Of a stretch of DNA of 64,000 nucleotides, positions 55,263 to 64,000 are shown piece by piece. The position numbers and the translations under genes were made by a program. The number at the start of each line of letters is the position of its first letter. Position 1 is the first letter of the stretch. The notes beneath the pieces were generated by a model. It was not told the origin of the DNA. It did not search any database and saw only the letters and a program-made list of their open reading frames with translations. The DNA comes from an uncultured Bacteroidales bacterium (GTDB lineage Bacteria > Bacteroidota > Bacteroidia > Bacteroidales > UBA932): assembly GCA_947306365.1 (NCBI GenBank), contig CAMZGD010000008.1, positions 1 through 64,000 of the forward strand. Direction: 5' to 3'.

Positions 55263-57314
55263 ATGCAGGTGAACATCCGGAAAGTCGGCTTCTTCTATTT
55301 TGGCTTCGTGCTGCTCGCCCTCCTTGCGGTCGGACAGATCATAAACCTGCAGTTCATCCACAGGCCGGGGCGGGACTACACCCAGAAGACGACCCGCAAC
55401 GACAACCTCCCCTGCACCCGCGGCAGCATTCTGGCCGACGACGGCCGCTACCTGGCCTTCTCCATCCCCGAATACAGGATGGGCATGGACTGCGTCCAGC
55501 CCGATTCCGCCGTGTTCGCCCGGGGCATCGACTCGCTGGCCATCTGCCTGGCCAACTTCTACAAGGACAAGAAGGCCGCCCAGTACAAGAAAGAAATCGT
55601 GGAACGGCGCAAGGAAGGCCTCAAGGGCGGGCGCCGGTACATGTTCCTCAACCGCCGGCTGCTCACCTACCAGGAAATGAAGGAAGTCTCCTCCTTCCCC
55701 ATCCTGCGGGAAGGACGGGGCCGCGGCGGGCGCGACGAGGTGAAGGTGGACCACCGCACCTACCCCTACGGCCGGCTCGGCTTCCGGACGCTCGGCTACA
55801 TCAAGGACCAGAGCGAGATTCCGACCATCGGCATCGAAGGCAGCTGCGATTCGATCCTGCGCGGCACCGACGGCCTGCAGCCGATGCGGCTGACCGAAGG
55901 ACGCAACTGGATCGTGGACACCGACAAGGAGACCGTCCAGCCGGTGGACGGGCTCGACGTGCAGCTCACCCTCGACATCGACATGCAGGACATCGCCCAG
56001 AACGCCCTGGTCAGCGTCCTGAGCAAGACCAGCGAGGTCCACGCCGGCACCGTGGTGGTGATGGAAGTCGCCACCGGAGAGATCAAGGCGATGGTCAACC
56101 TCGAAAAGGACGGCAAGGGCGGCTTCGACGAAACCTACAACTATGCCATCGGCCGGAAAGGCGAGCCCGGCTCCGTGTTCAAGTGCGCCACCCTGACCAC
56201 GCTGCTCGAAGACAAGAAGGTGACGCTCGACACCGAGATCCCGGCCGTCGTCACCTGGAACTACGGCGGCGGCAAACCCTTCGTGGACCATTACCTCGAC
56301 CGTTACAGCAAGATTTCCGTGAAACGCGGCTTCGAAATCTCCTCCAACAACGTGTTCCGCATCCTGGCCGCCCGCAATTACGACAAGAATCCGAAGGAAT
56401 TCCTCGACAAGCTCACCAACGAACGCCGCATCACGCACGACTTCCCCTTCGAACTCAAGGGCATGGCCGGTGCCAACCTCAAGGATCCGTCCGTGACGAC
56501 CGGCCGCAGCGCCTGGAACCCGAAGGACCTGCCGCAAATCGCGATGGGCTACACCGTCGAGATCACCCCGCTCCATACGCTCAACTTCTACAACGCCATC
56601 GCCAACGAAGGCGTGATGATGCGTCCCCACCTCGTCCGGAACTACCAGAAGGAAGGACACGTCGTCCGTTCGTTCGAACCGGAGACGCTCGGTACGGTGT
56701 GCAGCCGCGAAACGGCGCACGAAGTGTGGAAAGCGATGCGCGGCGTGGTCGAATCGGAAGGCGGAACGGGCTACCGCGTGTTCAAGGACTGCCCCGTGGC
56801 CGTGGCCGGCAAGACGGGCACGGCCCGCATCGTGTTCCCGAACACCGGCAAGTATGAAGACCGCGCCGGGCACAAGATGCACCAGGCCACCTTCGTCGGG
56901 TTCTTCCCCTACGAAGCGCCGAAGTACTCGATGATCGTGGTGGTCTATTCCGAACCGACCTTCGGCAACTTCTACGGCGCCACCTGGTCCGGCCCGGTAT
57001 TCCGCCAGGTGGCGGAACAGATCTACGCCTCGGCCATCGACTGGCAGGCGCCGCTCGCCCGCAAGGGCTCGCTGCCCGAAACGGAGAATTACAAGCAGCT
57101 CCAGGCCGGCGAGGACCTGCAGCGCGGGCTGGTGCCCGACGTGACCGGAATGGGCCTGCGCGAAGCGCTGAACCTGCTCGAGGCTGCCGGCTACACGGTC
57201 TCGTTCGAAGGACACGGCAACGTGGCCGCACAGACGCCCGCCGCCGGCGACTCGGCGCACAGCAAGACGGTCACCCTCAAACTCAAGGAACATTATGGCA
57301 ATGAAACTGACTGA
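55263..57314 (+). CDS. ftsI: Division-specific peptidoglycan transpeptidase (FtsI/PBP3) with PASTA domain
   Basis: The 683-residue protein has one N-terminal membrane helix (VGFFYFGFVLLALLAVGQII), a dimerisation region (TTRNDNLPCTRGSILADDGR) and the transpeptidase domain: SxxK in GEPGSVFKCAT, SxN in FEISSNNVFRI and KTG in VAGKTGTARI. The C-terminal 65 residues form one PASTA domain (LVPDVTGMGLREALNLLEAA), usual for Bacteroidetes FtsI. It crosslinks septal peptidoglycan. ATG at 55263 is chosen; a GTG at 55254 overlaps the ftsL stop and is also possible. Confidence 0.95.
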   Translation: MQVNIRKVGFFYFGFVLLALLAVGQIINLQFIHRPGRDYTQKTTRNDNLPCTRGSILADDGRYLAFSIPEYRMGMDCVQPDSAVFARGIDSLAICLANFYKDKKAAQYKKEIVERRKEGLKGGRRYMFLNRRLLTYQEMKEVSSFPILREGRGRGGRDEVKVDHRTYPYGRLGFRTLGYIKDQSEIPTIGIEGSCDSILRGTDGLQPMRLTEGRNWIVDTDKETVQPVDGLDVQLTLDIDMQDIAQNALVSVLSKTSEVHAGTVVVMEVATGEIKAMVNLEKDGKGGFDETYNYAIGRKGEPGSVFKCATLTTLLEDKKVTLDTEIPAVVTWNYGGGKPFVDHYLDRYSKISVKRGFEISSNNVFRILAARNYDKNPKEFLDKLTNERRITHDFPFELKGMAGANLKDPSVTTGRSAWNPKDLPQIAMGYTVEITPLHTLNFYNAIANEGVMMRPHLVRNYQKEGHVVRSFEPETLGTVCSRETAHEVWKAMRGVVESEGGTGYRVFKDCPVAVAGKTGTARIVFPNTGKYEDRAGHKMHQATFVGFFPYEAPKYSMIVVVYSEPTFGNFYGATWSGPVFRQVAEQIYASAIDWQAPLARKGSLPETENYKQLQAGEDLQRGLVPDVTGMGLREALNLLEAAGYTVSFEGHGNVAAQTPAAGDSAHSKTVTLKLKEHYGNETD

Positions 57315-58767
57315 CATACTCCAAGGCATCGACATCGTGGCCCTTTCCGGCACGCCCGACCGGGACATCTGCGGCCTGACCTTCGACTCGCGCACCTGTA
57401 CCCCGGGTTCGCTCTTTATCGCCGTCCCCGGGACCGCGGTGGACGGACACGCCTTCATCGGGAAGGCCGTCGCCGCCGGCGCCGTCGCGGTCATCTGCCA
57501 GAACGACGTGCCCGATCCGGCCGGCCTCGGCGACGTGACGCTCGTGAAGGTGGCCGACAGCCGCCGCGCCCTGGCGCTGGCCGCCGACAACTGGTACGGA
57601 CATCCGTCGGGCAAGCTCAACCTGGTGGGCATCACCGGTACCAACGGCAAGACCACCACCGTCACCCTGCTCTACAACCTGTTCACGAGCCTGGGATGGA
57701 GCTGCGGCCTGGTCTCCACCATCGCCAACTACATCGACGGAGAGCGGATGGAGACTTCGCACACGACACCCGATCCCATCGAGCTCAACCGTCTGATGGC
57801 GGAAATGGTCCGGAGGGGATGCAGCTACTGCTTCATGGAAGTCAGTTCGCACGCCGTGGACCAGGAACGCATCGCGGGCCTGGAATTCAAGGTGGCCATC
57901 TTCTCCAACCTGACCCACGACCACCTCGACTACCACAAGACCTTCGCCGCCTACCGCGACTGCAAGAAACGGTTTTTCGACACGCTGCCGGAGACCGCCT
58001 ACGCCCTGGTCAACGTGGACGACCGCAACGGCGAAGTGATGGTGCAGAACACCCGGGCGCAGGTCCGCACCTTCGCCTGCAGGCGGATGGCCGACTTCCG
58101 CTGCAAGATCGTCGAGGAGAGCCTCGAAGGGATGCTGGTCAGCATCGACGGCACGCAGGTCTGGACCCGTTTCATCGGCGCGCACAACGCCAGCAACCTG
58201 CTGGCGGTCTACGGAACCGCCGTGCTGCTCGGCGCGAAACCCGAGGAGGTACTGGTCAAGATGAGCACGCTCGGCCCGGTGGCCGGCCGGCTCGACTTCC
58301 TGCGCGGCGGCGACGACCTGACCGCCGTGGTGGACTACTCCCATACGCCCGACGCCCTGGAGAATGCGCTCCGTACCCTTCGGGAAACCGCCCGTGACCG
58401 GACCCTCGTCTGCGTGTTCGGCTGCGGCGGCAACCGTGACCGCACCAAGCGGCCCGAGATGGGCGCGATCGCGGCCCGCTACGCCGACCGGGTGGTCGTC
58501 ACTTCCGACAACCCCCGCCACGAGGATCCCGAAGAAATCATCCGCGAGATCCGCGCCGGAATGGACGTCGCGGCCCGGGCCCGCAGCCTGTTCATCACCG
58601 ACCGGCGCGAGGCCATCCGCACCGCCCTGACGACCGCGCCGAAAGGCGCCGTGATCCTGGTGGCCGGCAAGGGGCACGAAGACTACCAGATCATCGGCGA
58701 CACCAAGATCCACTTCGACGACAAGGAAGTGATCGCGGAAACCTTTGAAGAAATGAAACTAAGCTAG
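57295..58767 (+). CDS. murE: UDP-MurNAc-L-alanyl-D-glutamate-2,6-diaminopimelate ligase
   Basis: The 490-residue ligase adds meso-diaminopimelate to the peptidoglycan precursor. ATP loop GITGTNGKTTTVTLLYNLF, FMEVSSHAVDQERIAGLEF, NLTHDHLDYHKTFAAYRDCK with the carbamylated-Lys region, and DNPRHEDPEEII, whose DNPR motif marks the DAP-adding type. It overlaps the end of ftsI by 20 bp; a start at 57301 is equally possible. mraY follows by 6 bp. Confidence 0.96.
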   Translation: MAMKLTDILQGIDIVALSGTPDRDICGLTFDSRTCTPGSLFIAVPGTAVDGHAFIGKAVAAGAVAVICQNDVPDPAGLGDVTLVKVADSRRALALAADNWYGHPSGKLNLVGITGTNGKTTTVTLLYNLFTSLGWSCGLVSTIANYIDGERMETSHTTPDPIELNRLMAEMVRRGCSYCFMEVSSHAVDQERIAGLEFKVAIFSNLTHDHLDYHKTFAAYRDCKKRFFDTLPETAYALVNVDDRNGEVMVQNTRAQVRTFACRRMADFRCKIVEESLEGMLVSIDGTQVWTRFIGAHNASNLLAVYGTAVLLGAKPEEVLVKMSTLGPVAGRLDFLRGGDDLTAVVDYSHTPDALENALRTLRETARDRTLVCVFGCGGNRDRTKRPEMGAIAARYADRVVVTSDNPRHEDPEEIIREIRAGMDVAARARSLFITDRREAIRTALTTAPKGAVILVAGKGHEDYQIIGDTKIHFDDKEVIAETFEEMKLS

Positions 58768-58773
58768 CAGGCC

Positions 58774-59964
58774 ATGCTCTATCACCTCTTTGAATACCTG
58801 AACACCGCCGGCATCGACTTCCCGGGCGCCGGCCTGATGCACTACATCTCGTTCCGTGCCATCTGCTGCGCGGTGGCGGCCATCCTCACCTCGATGCTCG
58901 TCGGCAAGCGGATCATCGCGCTGCTGCAGAAGAAACAGATCGGCGAGACCATCCGCGACCTCGGCCTGGAAGGCCAGCTGCAGAAGAAGGGAACGCCCAC
59001 GATGGGCGGCGTCATCATCCTGATCTCGATCCTGCTGCCGATCCTGCTCTTCGGCAACCTGACCAACACCAACGTCCTGCTGCTGATCCTTACGACGGTC
59101 TGGCTGGGCGCACTGGGATTCATCGACGACTATATCAAGGTATTCAAGCACAACAAAGACGGACTCAACGGGAAATACAAGATCGTCGGGCAGGTGATGC
59201 TCGGCCTGATCGTGGGCCTCACGCTCTACTTTACGTCCGAGCAGGGCGTCAGCTACAGCCGCACCACCATTCCCTTCTTCAAGGGGAACGAATTCGACTA
59301 CAAATGGCTGATCCCTTTCTCCGGCCAGTTCGTACGCGCCCTGCAGGGCGGCCTCTACGTGGTGGTCATCACGTTCATCATCACCGCCTGCTCGAACGGA
59401 ACCAACCTGACCGACGGCATGGACGGCCTGGCGGCAGGCGTCTCGGCCATCGTCGGCGCGACGCTCGGCGTCCTCGCCTACCTCTCCGGCCACGCGGGCT
59501 TCGCACAGTACCTCAACATCATGTACCTGCCGAACATCGGCGAGGTGACCGTCTACGTCTGCTGCTTCGTGGGCGCACTGCTTGGCTTCCTCTGGTACAA
59601 CGCTTTCCCGGCCCAGGTGTTCATGGGCGACACGGGAAGCCTGGCGCTGGGCGGCATCATCGGCGTGATCGCCATCATCATCCGGAAGGAGCTCCTGCTC
59701 CCCATCCTGTGCGGCGTCTTCCTGACGGAGAGCCTCTCGGTCATCATCCAGCGGGCCTATTTCAAATACACCAAGAAAAAGACGGGAACGGGCGTCCGGG
59801 TATTCCGGATGTCGCCGCTCCATCACCATTACCAGAAGGAGAATCCCGATGCGCTCATCCAGAAACCGAGCCGGATCCATCCTGAGAACAAGATCGTCGT
59901 ACGGTTCTGGATCGTATCCATCATCCTGGCGGTCGTAACCATCGTAACCTTGAAAATCAGATAG
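58774..59964 (+). CDS. mraY: Phospho-N-acetylmuramoyl-pentapeptide transferase
   Basis: The 396-residue, ten-helix membrane enzyme makes lipid I from UDP-MurNAc-pentapeptide and undecaprenyl phosphate. Motifs: [36 protein letters not shown] with the Asp pair, [37 protein letters not shown] and the HHH loop PLHHHYQKE. An insertion-rich central part makes it somewhat longer than the E. coli enzyme, as usual in Bacteroidetes. murD follows by 3 bp. Confidence 0.96.
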   Translation: MLYHLFEYLNTAGIDFPGAGLMHYISFRAICCAVAAILTSMLVGKRIIALLQKKQIGETIRDLGLEGQLQKKGTPTMGGVIILISILLPILLFGNLTNTNVLLLILTTVWLGALGFIDDYIKVFKHNKDGLNGKYKIVGQVMLGLIVGLTLYFTSEQGVSYSRTTIPFFKGNEFDYKWLIPFSGQFVRALQGGLYVVVITFIITACSNGTNLTDGMDGLAAGVSAIVGATLGVLAYLSGHAGFAQYLNIMYLPNIGEVTVYVCCFVGALLGFLWYNAFPAQVFMGDTGSLALGGIIGVIAIIIRKELLLPILCGVFLTESLSVIIQRAYFKYTKKKTGTGVRVFRMSPLHHHYQKENPDALIQKPSRIHPENKIVVRFWIVSIILAVVTIVTLKIR

Positions 59965-59967
59965 AAA

Positions 59968-61302
59968 ATGAAGAAAGCAGTCATCCTCGGCGGCGGCGAA
60001 AGCGGCGTAGGCGCGGCAGTCCTGGCGAAAGTCAAGCAATTCGACACCTTCCTGTCGGACAGCGGCTCCCTCAAACCGCATTTCCGCGAAGAACTGCAGA
60101 AATGGGACATCCCTTTCGAAGAAGGCGGACACACCGCCGAACGGATCCTCTCGGCCGACCTCGTAATCAAGAGCCCCGGCATTCCGGAAAACGCGCCGCT
60201 CGTGGCCAAACTGCACGCGCAGGGCACGCCGGTCATTTCCGAGATTGAATTCGCCGGCCGCTACGACACGGCGAAGAAGATCTGCATCACGGGCAGCAAC
60301 GGCAAGACCACGACGACCTCGCTGATCTACTACCTGCTGCAGAACGCCGGCCTCGACGTCGGCCTGGGCGGCAACATCGGCAAGAGCTACGCCATGCAGG
60401 TGGCCACCGAGCGCCACGACATCTACGTGCTCGAGCTCAGCAGCTTCCAGCTCGACGGAATGTACGACTTCAAGGCCGACATCGCCGTGCTGATGAACAT
60501 CACGCCCGACCACCTCGACCGCTACGACCACTGCTTCCAGAACTACATCAACGCCAAGTTCCGCATCACCCGCAACATGCGGCCGGAAGACTGCTTCATC
60601 TTCTGCTCCGACGACGAGGTGACCATCGGCGAACTCAACAAGATCGTGGTCCAGGCCAAGAAGCTCCCGTTCACGCAGAACGGTGTCGTGGAAGAGGGCG
60701 CCTGGCTCGACGACGACACGGTGCGCGTGCGCTACGAAGGCGACGAGTTCGACATTCTGGTGCGCGACCTCTCGCTGGAAGGCCGGCACAACGTCTACAA
60801 TTCGATGGCGGCGGCCATCACCGGCAAGATCATGAACGTCACCAACGAAACGATCCGCCGTTCGCTGACCACCTTCGAAGGCGTGGAGCACCGGATGGAG
60901 AAAGTGATGACCGTCGGCGGCGTGCTCTACGTCAACGATTCGAAGGCAACCAACGTCAACTCCACCTGGTATGCGCTCGAGAGCATGACCACGCCGGTCG
61001 TGCTGATCCTCGGCGGCACCGACAAGGGCAACGACTACGCCCCCATCGCCGACCTGGTCCGCGACAAGGTGAAGGCCATCGTCTGCCTGGGCGTCGACAA
61101 CCGGAAGATCCACGACTTCTTCGGCGGCATCGTGCCGGAGATCTACGACACCCTTTCGGCCGAAGCCTGCGTAAACAAATGCGCGGAGCTGGCCGTCCCG
61201 GGCGACACCGTGCTGCTGAGCCCCTGCTGCGCCAGCTTCGACCTGTTCAAGAACTATGAGGACCGCGGACGCCAGTTCAAGGAAGCGGTCAGGAGGCTGT
61301 AA
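59968..61302 (+). CDS. murD: UDP-N-acetylmuramoyl-L-alanine-D-glutamate ligase
   Basis: The 444-residue ligase adds D-glutamate. Motifs: VILGGGESGVGAAVLAKVK (Rossmann part), ITGSNGKTTTTSLIYYLLQ (ATP loop), LELSSFQLDGMYDFKADIAV, NITPDHLDRYDHCFQNYINA, and the C-terminal NDSKATNVNSTWYALESM and LLSPCCASFDLFKNYEDRGR. It is three bases upstream of ftsW. Confidence 0.96.
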   Translation: MKKAVILGGGESGVGAAVLAKVKQFDTFLSDSGSLKPHFREELQKWDIPFEEGGHTAERILSADLVIKSPGIPENAPLVAKLHAQGTPVISEIEFAGRYDTAKKICITGSNGKTTTTSLIYYLLQNAGLDVGLGGNIGKSYAMQVATERHDIYVLELSSFQLDGMYDFKADIAVLMNITPDHLDRYDHCFQNYINAKFRITRNMRPEDCFIFCSDDEVTIGELNKIVVQAKKLPFTQNGVVEEGAWLDDDTVRVRYEGDEFDILVRDLSLEGRHNVYNSMAAAITGKIMNVTNETIRRSLTTFEGVEHRMEKVMTVGGVLYVNDSKATNVNSTWYALESMTTPVVLILGGTDKGNDYAPIADLVRDKVKAIVCLGVDNRKIHDFFGGIVPEIYDTLSAEACVNKCAELAVPGDTVLLSPCCASFDLFKNYEDRGRQFKEAVRRL

Positions 61303-61305
61303 GCG

Positions 61306-62604
61306 ATGAAGGCCTTCTGGAAGCTCAAGGGAGACAAGGTGATCTGGATCATCGTCGTCATCTTCGCGATGATCTCGATTGCCGCCGTCTTCTCGTCCAG
61401 CAGCTTCCTTGCTTCGTCGCGCGGCATCAGCAAGGTCGCCATCTTCATGGAGCAGACCAAGTCGGTGCTGCTCGGCTTCGTGGCGCTCCTGGTCTGCTAC
61501 CTCATCCCGCTGCGGTTCTACCGCACTTTCTCGTTCATCATCTTCGGTCTGTCCGTCCTGATGCTGATCCTGCTCTATGTGCCGGGATTCCAGGTCAAGG
61601 TCAACGGCGCCATCCGGGGCATCCGCCTTTTTGGAAAAGGACCCACCATCCAGGTCTTTGAAATCGCAAAAATCGGCATCATCCTCTATCTGGCCAAGGC
61701 ACTGGAACTATGGGGCGATAAACTTGACAGCTTCAAGGAGTTCGCACTCCGGATCCTCCTGCCGGTCGGCGTGGTCTGCCTGCTGATCCTGGCCAACAGC
61801 TTCTCTTCCGCCGTGCTGATCGCGTTGATCAGCTTCCTGATCCTCTTCTTCTTGGATGTGAGCTGGAAGAACCTGGGCATCACCGTGGGGGGTGTCGTCG
61901 TGCTCATCCTGCTGCTGTTCGGCATCTACCACGCGTTTTTCGCGGGCCGGCCCGAGCGGCTGGCGACGCCTGTCGGAAAGATCTTCAACCGCTTCGGCAC
62001 GGTGGAAGGCCGCCTTACCGCCCATTTCGACAAGGAGGAGGAAGAGAGCCTGGAAGGCCTCACCCGAGACGAGATCCAGCAGCTCAAGGACAAGGACCGC
62101 CAGAGCGAAAACGCCAAGGTGGCCATCTCGGAAGGCGGCATCTTCGGCAAGGGACCGGGCAAGAGCACCCAGCGCTATTCCCTGTCGATGGCCTTCTCCG
62201 ACTTCATCTACGCCTTCATCGTGGAAGAATACGGCATGCTGGGCGGCGTTCTGGTCATCTTCCTCTACCTGATCTTCCTGTTCCGGTGCATCCGGCTGTG
62301 CCAGCGCTGCAAGGCCACCTATTCGAGCGTTCTGATCGTCGGACTCTCCTTCCTGATCGTCACGCAGGCGTTCCTCCACATCCTGGTCAACGTACGCCTG
62401 TTCCCGATCACCGGACATACCCTGCCCCTGATCAGCCACGGCGGCACCGCCTACCTCGTGCTGTGCGGCGCCTTCGGCATGATCCTGTCGGTGAACCGGC
62501 AGCTCGACAAGCAGGACGAGCAGGAACGCCTGCAGCGCGAAGCGGAGGCGGCACGGCTCGCCGAATCCTACAACCCCGATACAACCACTTTCTCCCATGA
62601 ATAA
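61306..62604 (+). CDS. ftsW: FtsW, septal peptidoglycan polymerase (SEDS family)
   Basis: The 432-residue protein has the many membrane helices of SEDS glycosyltransferases. Conserved positions are GAIRGIRLFGKGPTIQVFEI, NSFSSAVLIALISFLILFFL, VEEYGMLGGVLVIFLYLIFL and LPLISHGGTAYLVLCGAFGM. Between helices 7 and 8 a charged loop (about residues 240-280) is longer than in E. coli. It polymerises septal glycan strands with FtsI. Its 3' end overlaps murG by 8 bp. Confidence 0.95.
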   Translation: MKAFWKLKGDKVIWIIVVIFAMISIAAVFSSSSFLASSRGISKVAIFMEQTKSVLLGFVALLVCYLIPLRFYRTFSFIIFGLSVLMLILLYVPGFQVKVNGAIRGIRLFGKGPTIQVFEIAKIGIILYLAKALELWGDKLDSFKEFALRILLPVGVVCLLILANSFSSAVLIALISFLILFFLDVSWKNLGITVGGVVVLILLLFGIYHAFFAGRPERLATPVGKIFNRFGTVEGRLTAHFDKEEEESLEGLTRDEIQQLKDKDRQSENAKVAISEGGIFGKGPGKSTQRYSLSMAFSDFIYAFIVEEYGMLGGVLVIFLYLIFLFRCIRLCQRCKATYSSVLIVGLSFLIVTQAFLHILVNVRLFPITGHTLPLISHGGTAYLVLCGAFGMILSVNRQLDKQDEQERLQREAEAARLAESYNPDTTTFSHE

Positions 62605-63703
62605 TCCTCGCATCATCATCAGCGGCGGCGGCACGGGCGGACACATCTTCCCGGCGCTTTCCATCGCAAACTCGATCCGCGAACTTTGTCCCGAAGCGGA
62701 AATCCTCTTTGTCGGCGCCATCGGGAAGATGGAAATGGAACGGGTGCCCGCGGCCGGCTACAAGATCATCGGACTGCCCGTGGCCGGGCTCCAGCGCTCG
62801 CTTTCGCCCAAGAACCTCGCCCTCCCCTTCAAGGTCATCAGGAGCGTCCGCAAGGCCGGCGACATCCTGAAGGAATTCAAGCCCGACGTGGCCGTCGGCG
62901 TCGGCGGTTTCGCCAGCGCTCCGCTGCTCTGGAGCGCGTCGCACAGCGGCATCCCCTGCCTCATCCAGGAGCAGAACTCATATGCGGGCCTGACCAACAA
63001 GATCCTGGCGAAGCGGGCCGCCCGCATCTGCACGGCCTACGAAGGGATGGAACGCTTCTTCCCGGCCGACCGCATCCTGCTGACGGGAAACCCGATCCGG
63101 AAGGAGATCGCGCCGGCCACGGCGGCCCAGCGCGAAGAAGGCTACCGGTTCTATGGGCTCGATCCCGACCGGAAGACCCTGTTCGTCGTGGGCGGCAGCC
63201 TGGGCTGCGGCACGCTGAACCGCGTGATGCAGGACTGGGTGGAACACCGCGCCGCCGGCGCGGACTACCAGGTAATCTGGCAATGCGGGAAGTATTATAA
63301 GGAAGGTGTAGACGCCTTCATGGCCGGACGCAACGTCCCGAACCTCTTCTACACCGATTTCATCAAACGGATGGACCTGGCCTACGCCGTGGCGGACCTG
63401 CTGGTCTCGCGGGCGGGCGCCGGTACGATTTCCGAGCTGTGCGTAGCGGGAAAAGCCACGATTTTCGTACCTTCGCCGAATGTGGCGGAGGATCACCAGA
63501 CGCACAACGCGATGGCGCTCGTCGAAAAGAACGCTGCACTGATGGTCCGCGACGCGGAAGCCGATACCAGGCTCCTCGACACCGTCGAGGGCCTGCTCAC
63601 CGACGAGCCGCGGCTGGCCGACCTCGAGACGAACATCCTGAAGCTCGGCCGCAAGGACGCATCGGAAGTGATCGCCAAAGAAGTACTGAAACTTGTGAAA
63701 TAA
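62597..63703 (+). CDS. murG: Undecaprenyl-PP-MurNAc-pentapeptide GlcNAc transferase
   Basis: The 368-residue GT-B enzyme makes lipid II from lipid I. Motifs: IISGGGTGGHIFPALSIANS (G-loop 1), VGVGGFASAPLLWSASHSGI, LIQEQNSYAGLTNKILAKRA, FVVGGSLGCGTLNRVMQDWV and LVSRAGAGTISELCVAGKAT, then PSPNVAEDHQTHNAMALVEK. It is a peripheral inner-membrane protein. murC follows by 2 bp. Confidence 0.96.
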   Translation: MNNPRIIISGGGTGGHIFPALSIANSIRELCPEAEILFVGAIGKMEMERVPAAGYKIIGLPVAGLQRSLSPKNLALPFKVIRSVRKAGDILKEFKPDVAVGVGGFASAPLLWSASHSGIPCLIQEQNSYAGLTNKILAKRAARICTAYEGMERFFPADRILLTGNPIRKEIAPATAAQREEGYRFYGLDPDRKTLFVVGGSLGCGTLNRVMQDWVEHRAAGADYQVIWQCGKYYKEGVDAFMAGRNVPNLFYTDFIKRMDLAYAVADLLVSRAGAGTISELCVAGKATIFVPSPNVAEDHQTHNAMALVEKNAALMVRDAEADTRLLDTVEGLLTDEPRLADLETNILKLGRKDASEVIAKEVLKLVK

Positions 63704-63705
63704 AA

Positions 63706-64000
63706 ATGAACTACACGCATTACTATTTCATCGGAATCGGGGGGATCGGCATGAGCGCCATCGCCCGGTACTTCCACCACCGGGGATTCGCCGTCTCCGG
63801 CTACGACCGGACGCCGTCGGCCCTGACGCACGCCCTGGAAGCGGAAGGCATCGCCGTCCATTACGACGACGACGTGACCGCCATCCCGCAGGACATCGCA
63901 CATACGTTCGTCATCTACACGCCCGCCATCCCGGAGGAACTCGGCGAACTGCAATACGTGCGCGCACACGGCTATGCCCTGTGCAAGCGTTCGAAGGCCC
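63706..64000 (+). CDS. murC: UDP-N-acetylmuramate-L-alanine ligase, 5' part (cut by window end)
   Basis: The frame starts MNYTHYYFIGIGGIGMSAIA, the typical MurC Rossmann N-terminus, and stays open through the last base (98 codons), including VSGYDRTPSALTHALEAEGI and TFVIYTPAIPEELGELQYV. The family is about 450-480 residues long, so more than three quarters lies outside. It adds L-alanine, the first residue of the stem peptide. The order murG-murC continues the dcw cluster. Confidence 0.93.
   Translation, partial: MNYTHYYFIGIGGIGMSAIARYFHHRGFAVSGYDRTPSALTHALEAEGIAVHYDDDVTAIPQDIAHTFVIYTPAIPEELGELQYVRAHGYALCKRSKA

Noticed and set aside
1-64000. CRISPR array
   Set aside because: No regularly spaced long repeats with unique spacers are visible anywhere in the window.

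Overview
This window is chromosomal DNA of a Bacteroidota bacterium, almost certainly a GC-rich member of the Bacteroidales; the family cannot be settled from sequence alone. Supporting signs are repeated promoter -7 boxes of the TAnnTTTG type in front of genes, few Shine-Dalgarno sites, an OMP/lipoprotein-rich gene set, the two-domain glycogen synthase-phosphorylase fusion, a GH57/GT4/GH133 glycogen cluster and a classical dcw cluster in Bacteroidetes order. Coding DNA is dense and GC-rich from about 8 kb onward.

Region 1-4.45 kb is visibly AT-richer and looks accessory. It holds an IS3-family orfA fragment with one IS end, an orphan gene fragment, a Fic AMP-transferase gene framed by unusual 12-bp repeats, and an ECF sigma / membrane anti-sigma-like / outer-membrane / DUF4252 operon. 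A 35-bp imperfect direct repeat lies at each edge (371-405 and 4407-4441). Region 4.45-8.05 kb carries signs of decay: a lipoprotein flavin reductase, a GH5 pseudogene (nonsense codon plus internal deletion), a PAS-RidA chimeric ORF and an S41 peptidase lipoprotein.

Region 8.1-21.2 kb has a thioredoxin-like protein, a DUF2461 protein, a BlaI/M56-TonB/TPR/outer-membrane-barrel operon with a clear operator, an esterase, tRNA-Ser(UGA), lspA, a DksA-like regulator, ileS and cvpA. Region 21.3-26.6 kb is the most interesting: a peptide export locus with a C39-peptidase ABC transporter, two tiny double-glycine precursor peptides (both missing from or hidden in routine ORF calls), a TolC-like outer-membrane factor and a HlyD-like adaptor, with hairpin plus T-tract signals in front of the transporter and of the tolC-like gene. 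I read it as a two-peptide bacteriocin-like or signalling-peptide system of a Gram-negative anaerobe.

Region 26.6-30.3 kb has tsaB, a TlpA-like lipoprotein without cysteines, a HIT protein, greA with a leader hairpin, and ribF. Region 30.3-41 kb is a glycogen metabolism cluster: synthase-phosphorylase fusion, GH57, GT4, GH133 debranching enzyme and glgB. Region 41-50.8 kb is housekeeping: xseB, xseA, engB, prs, nadE, scpB, mscL, an O-methyltransferase, an M16 protease, dnaX and lptB. A large surface lipoprotein follows at 50.8-53.4 kb. Region 53.5-64 kb is the dcw cluster mraZ-rsmH-ftsL-ftsI-murE-mraY-murD-ftsW-murG-murC (murC cut by the window end), headed by a 10-bp-periodic MraZ operator.
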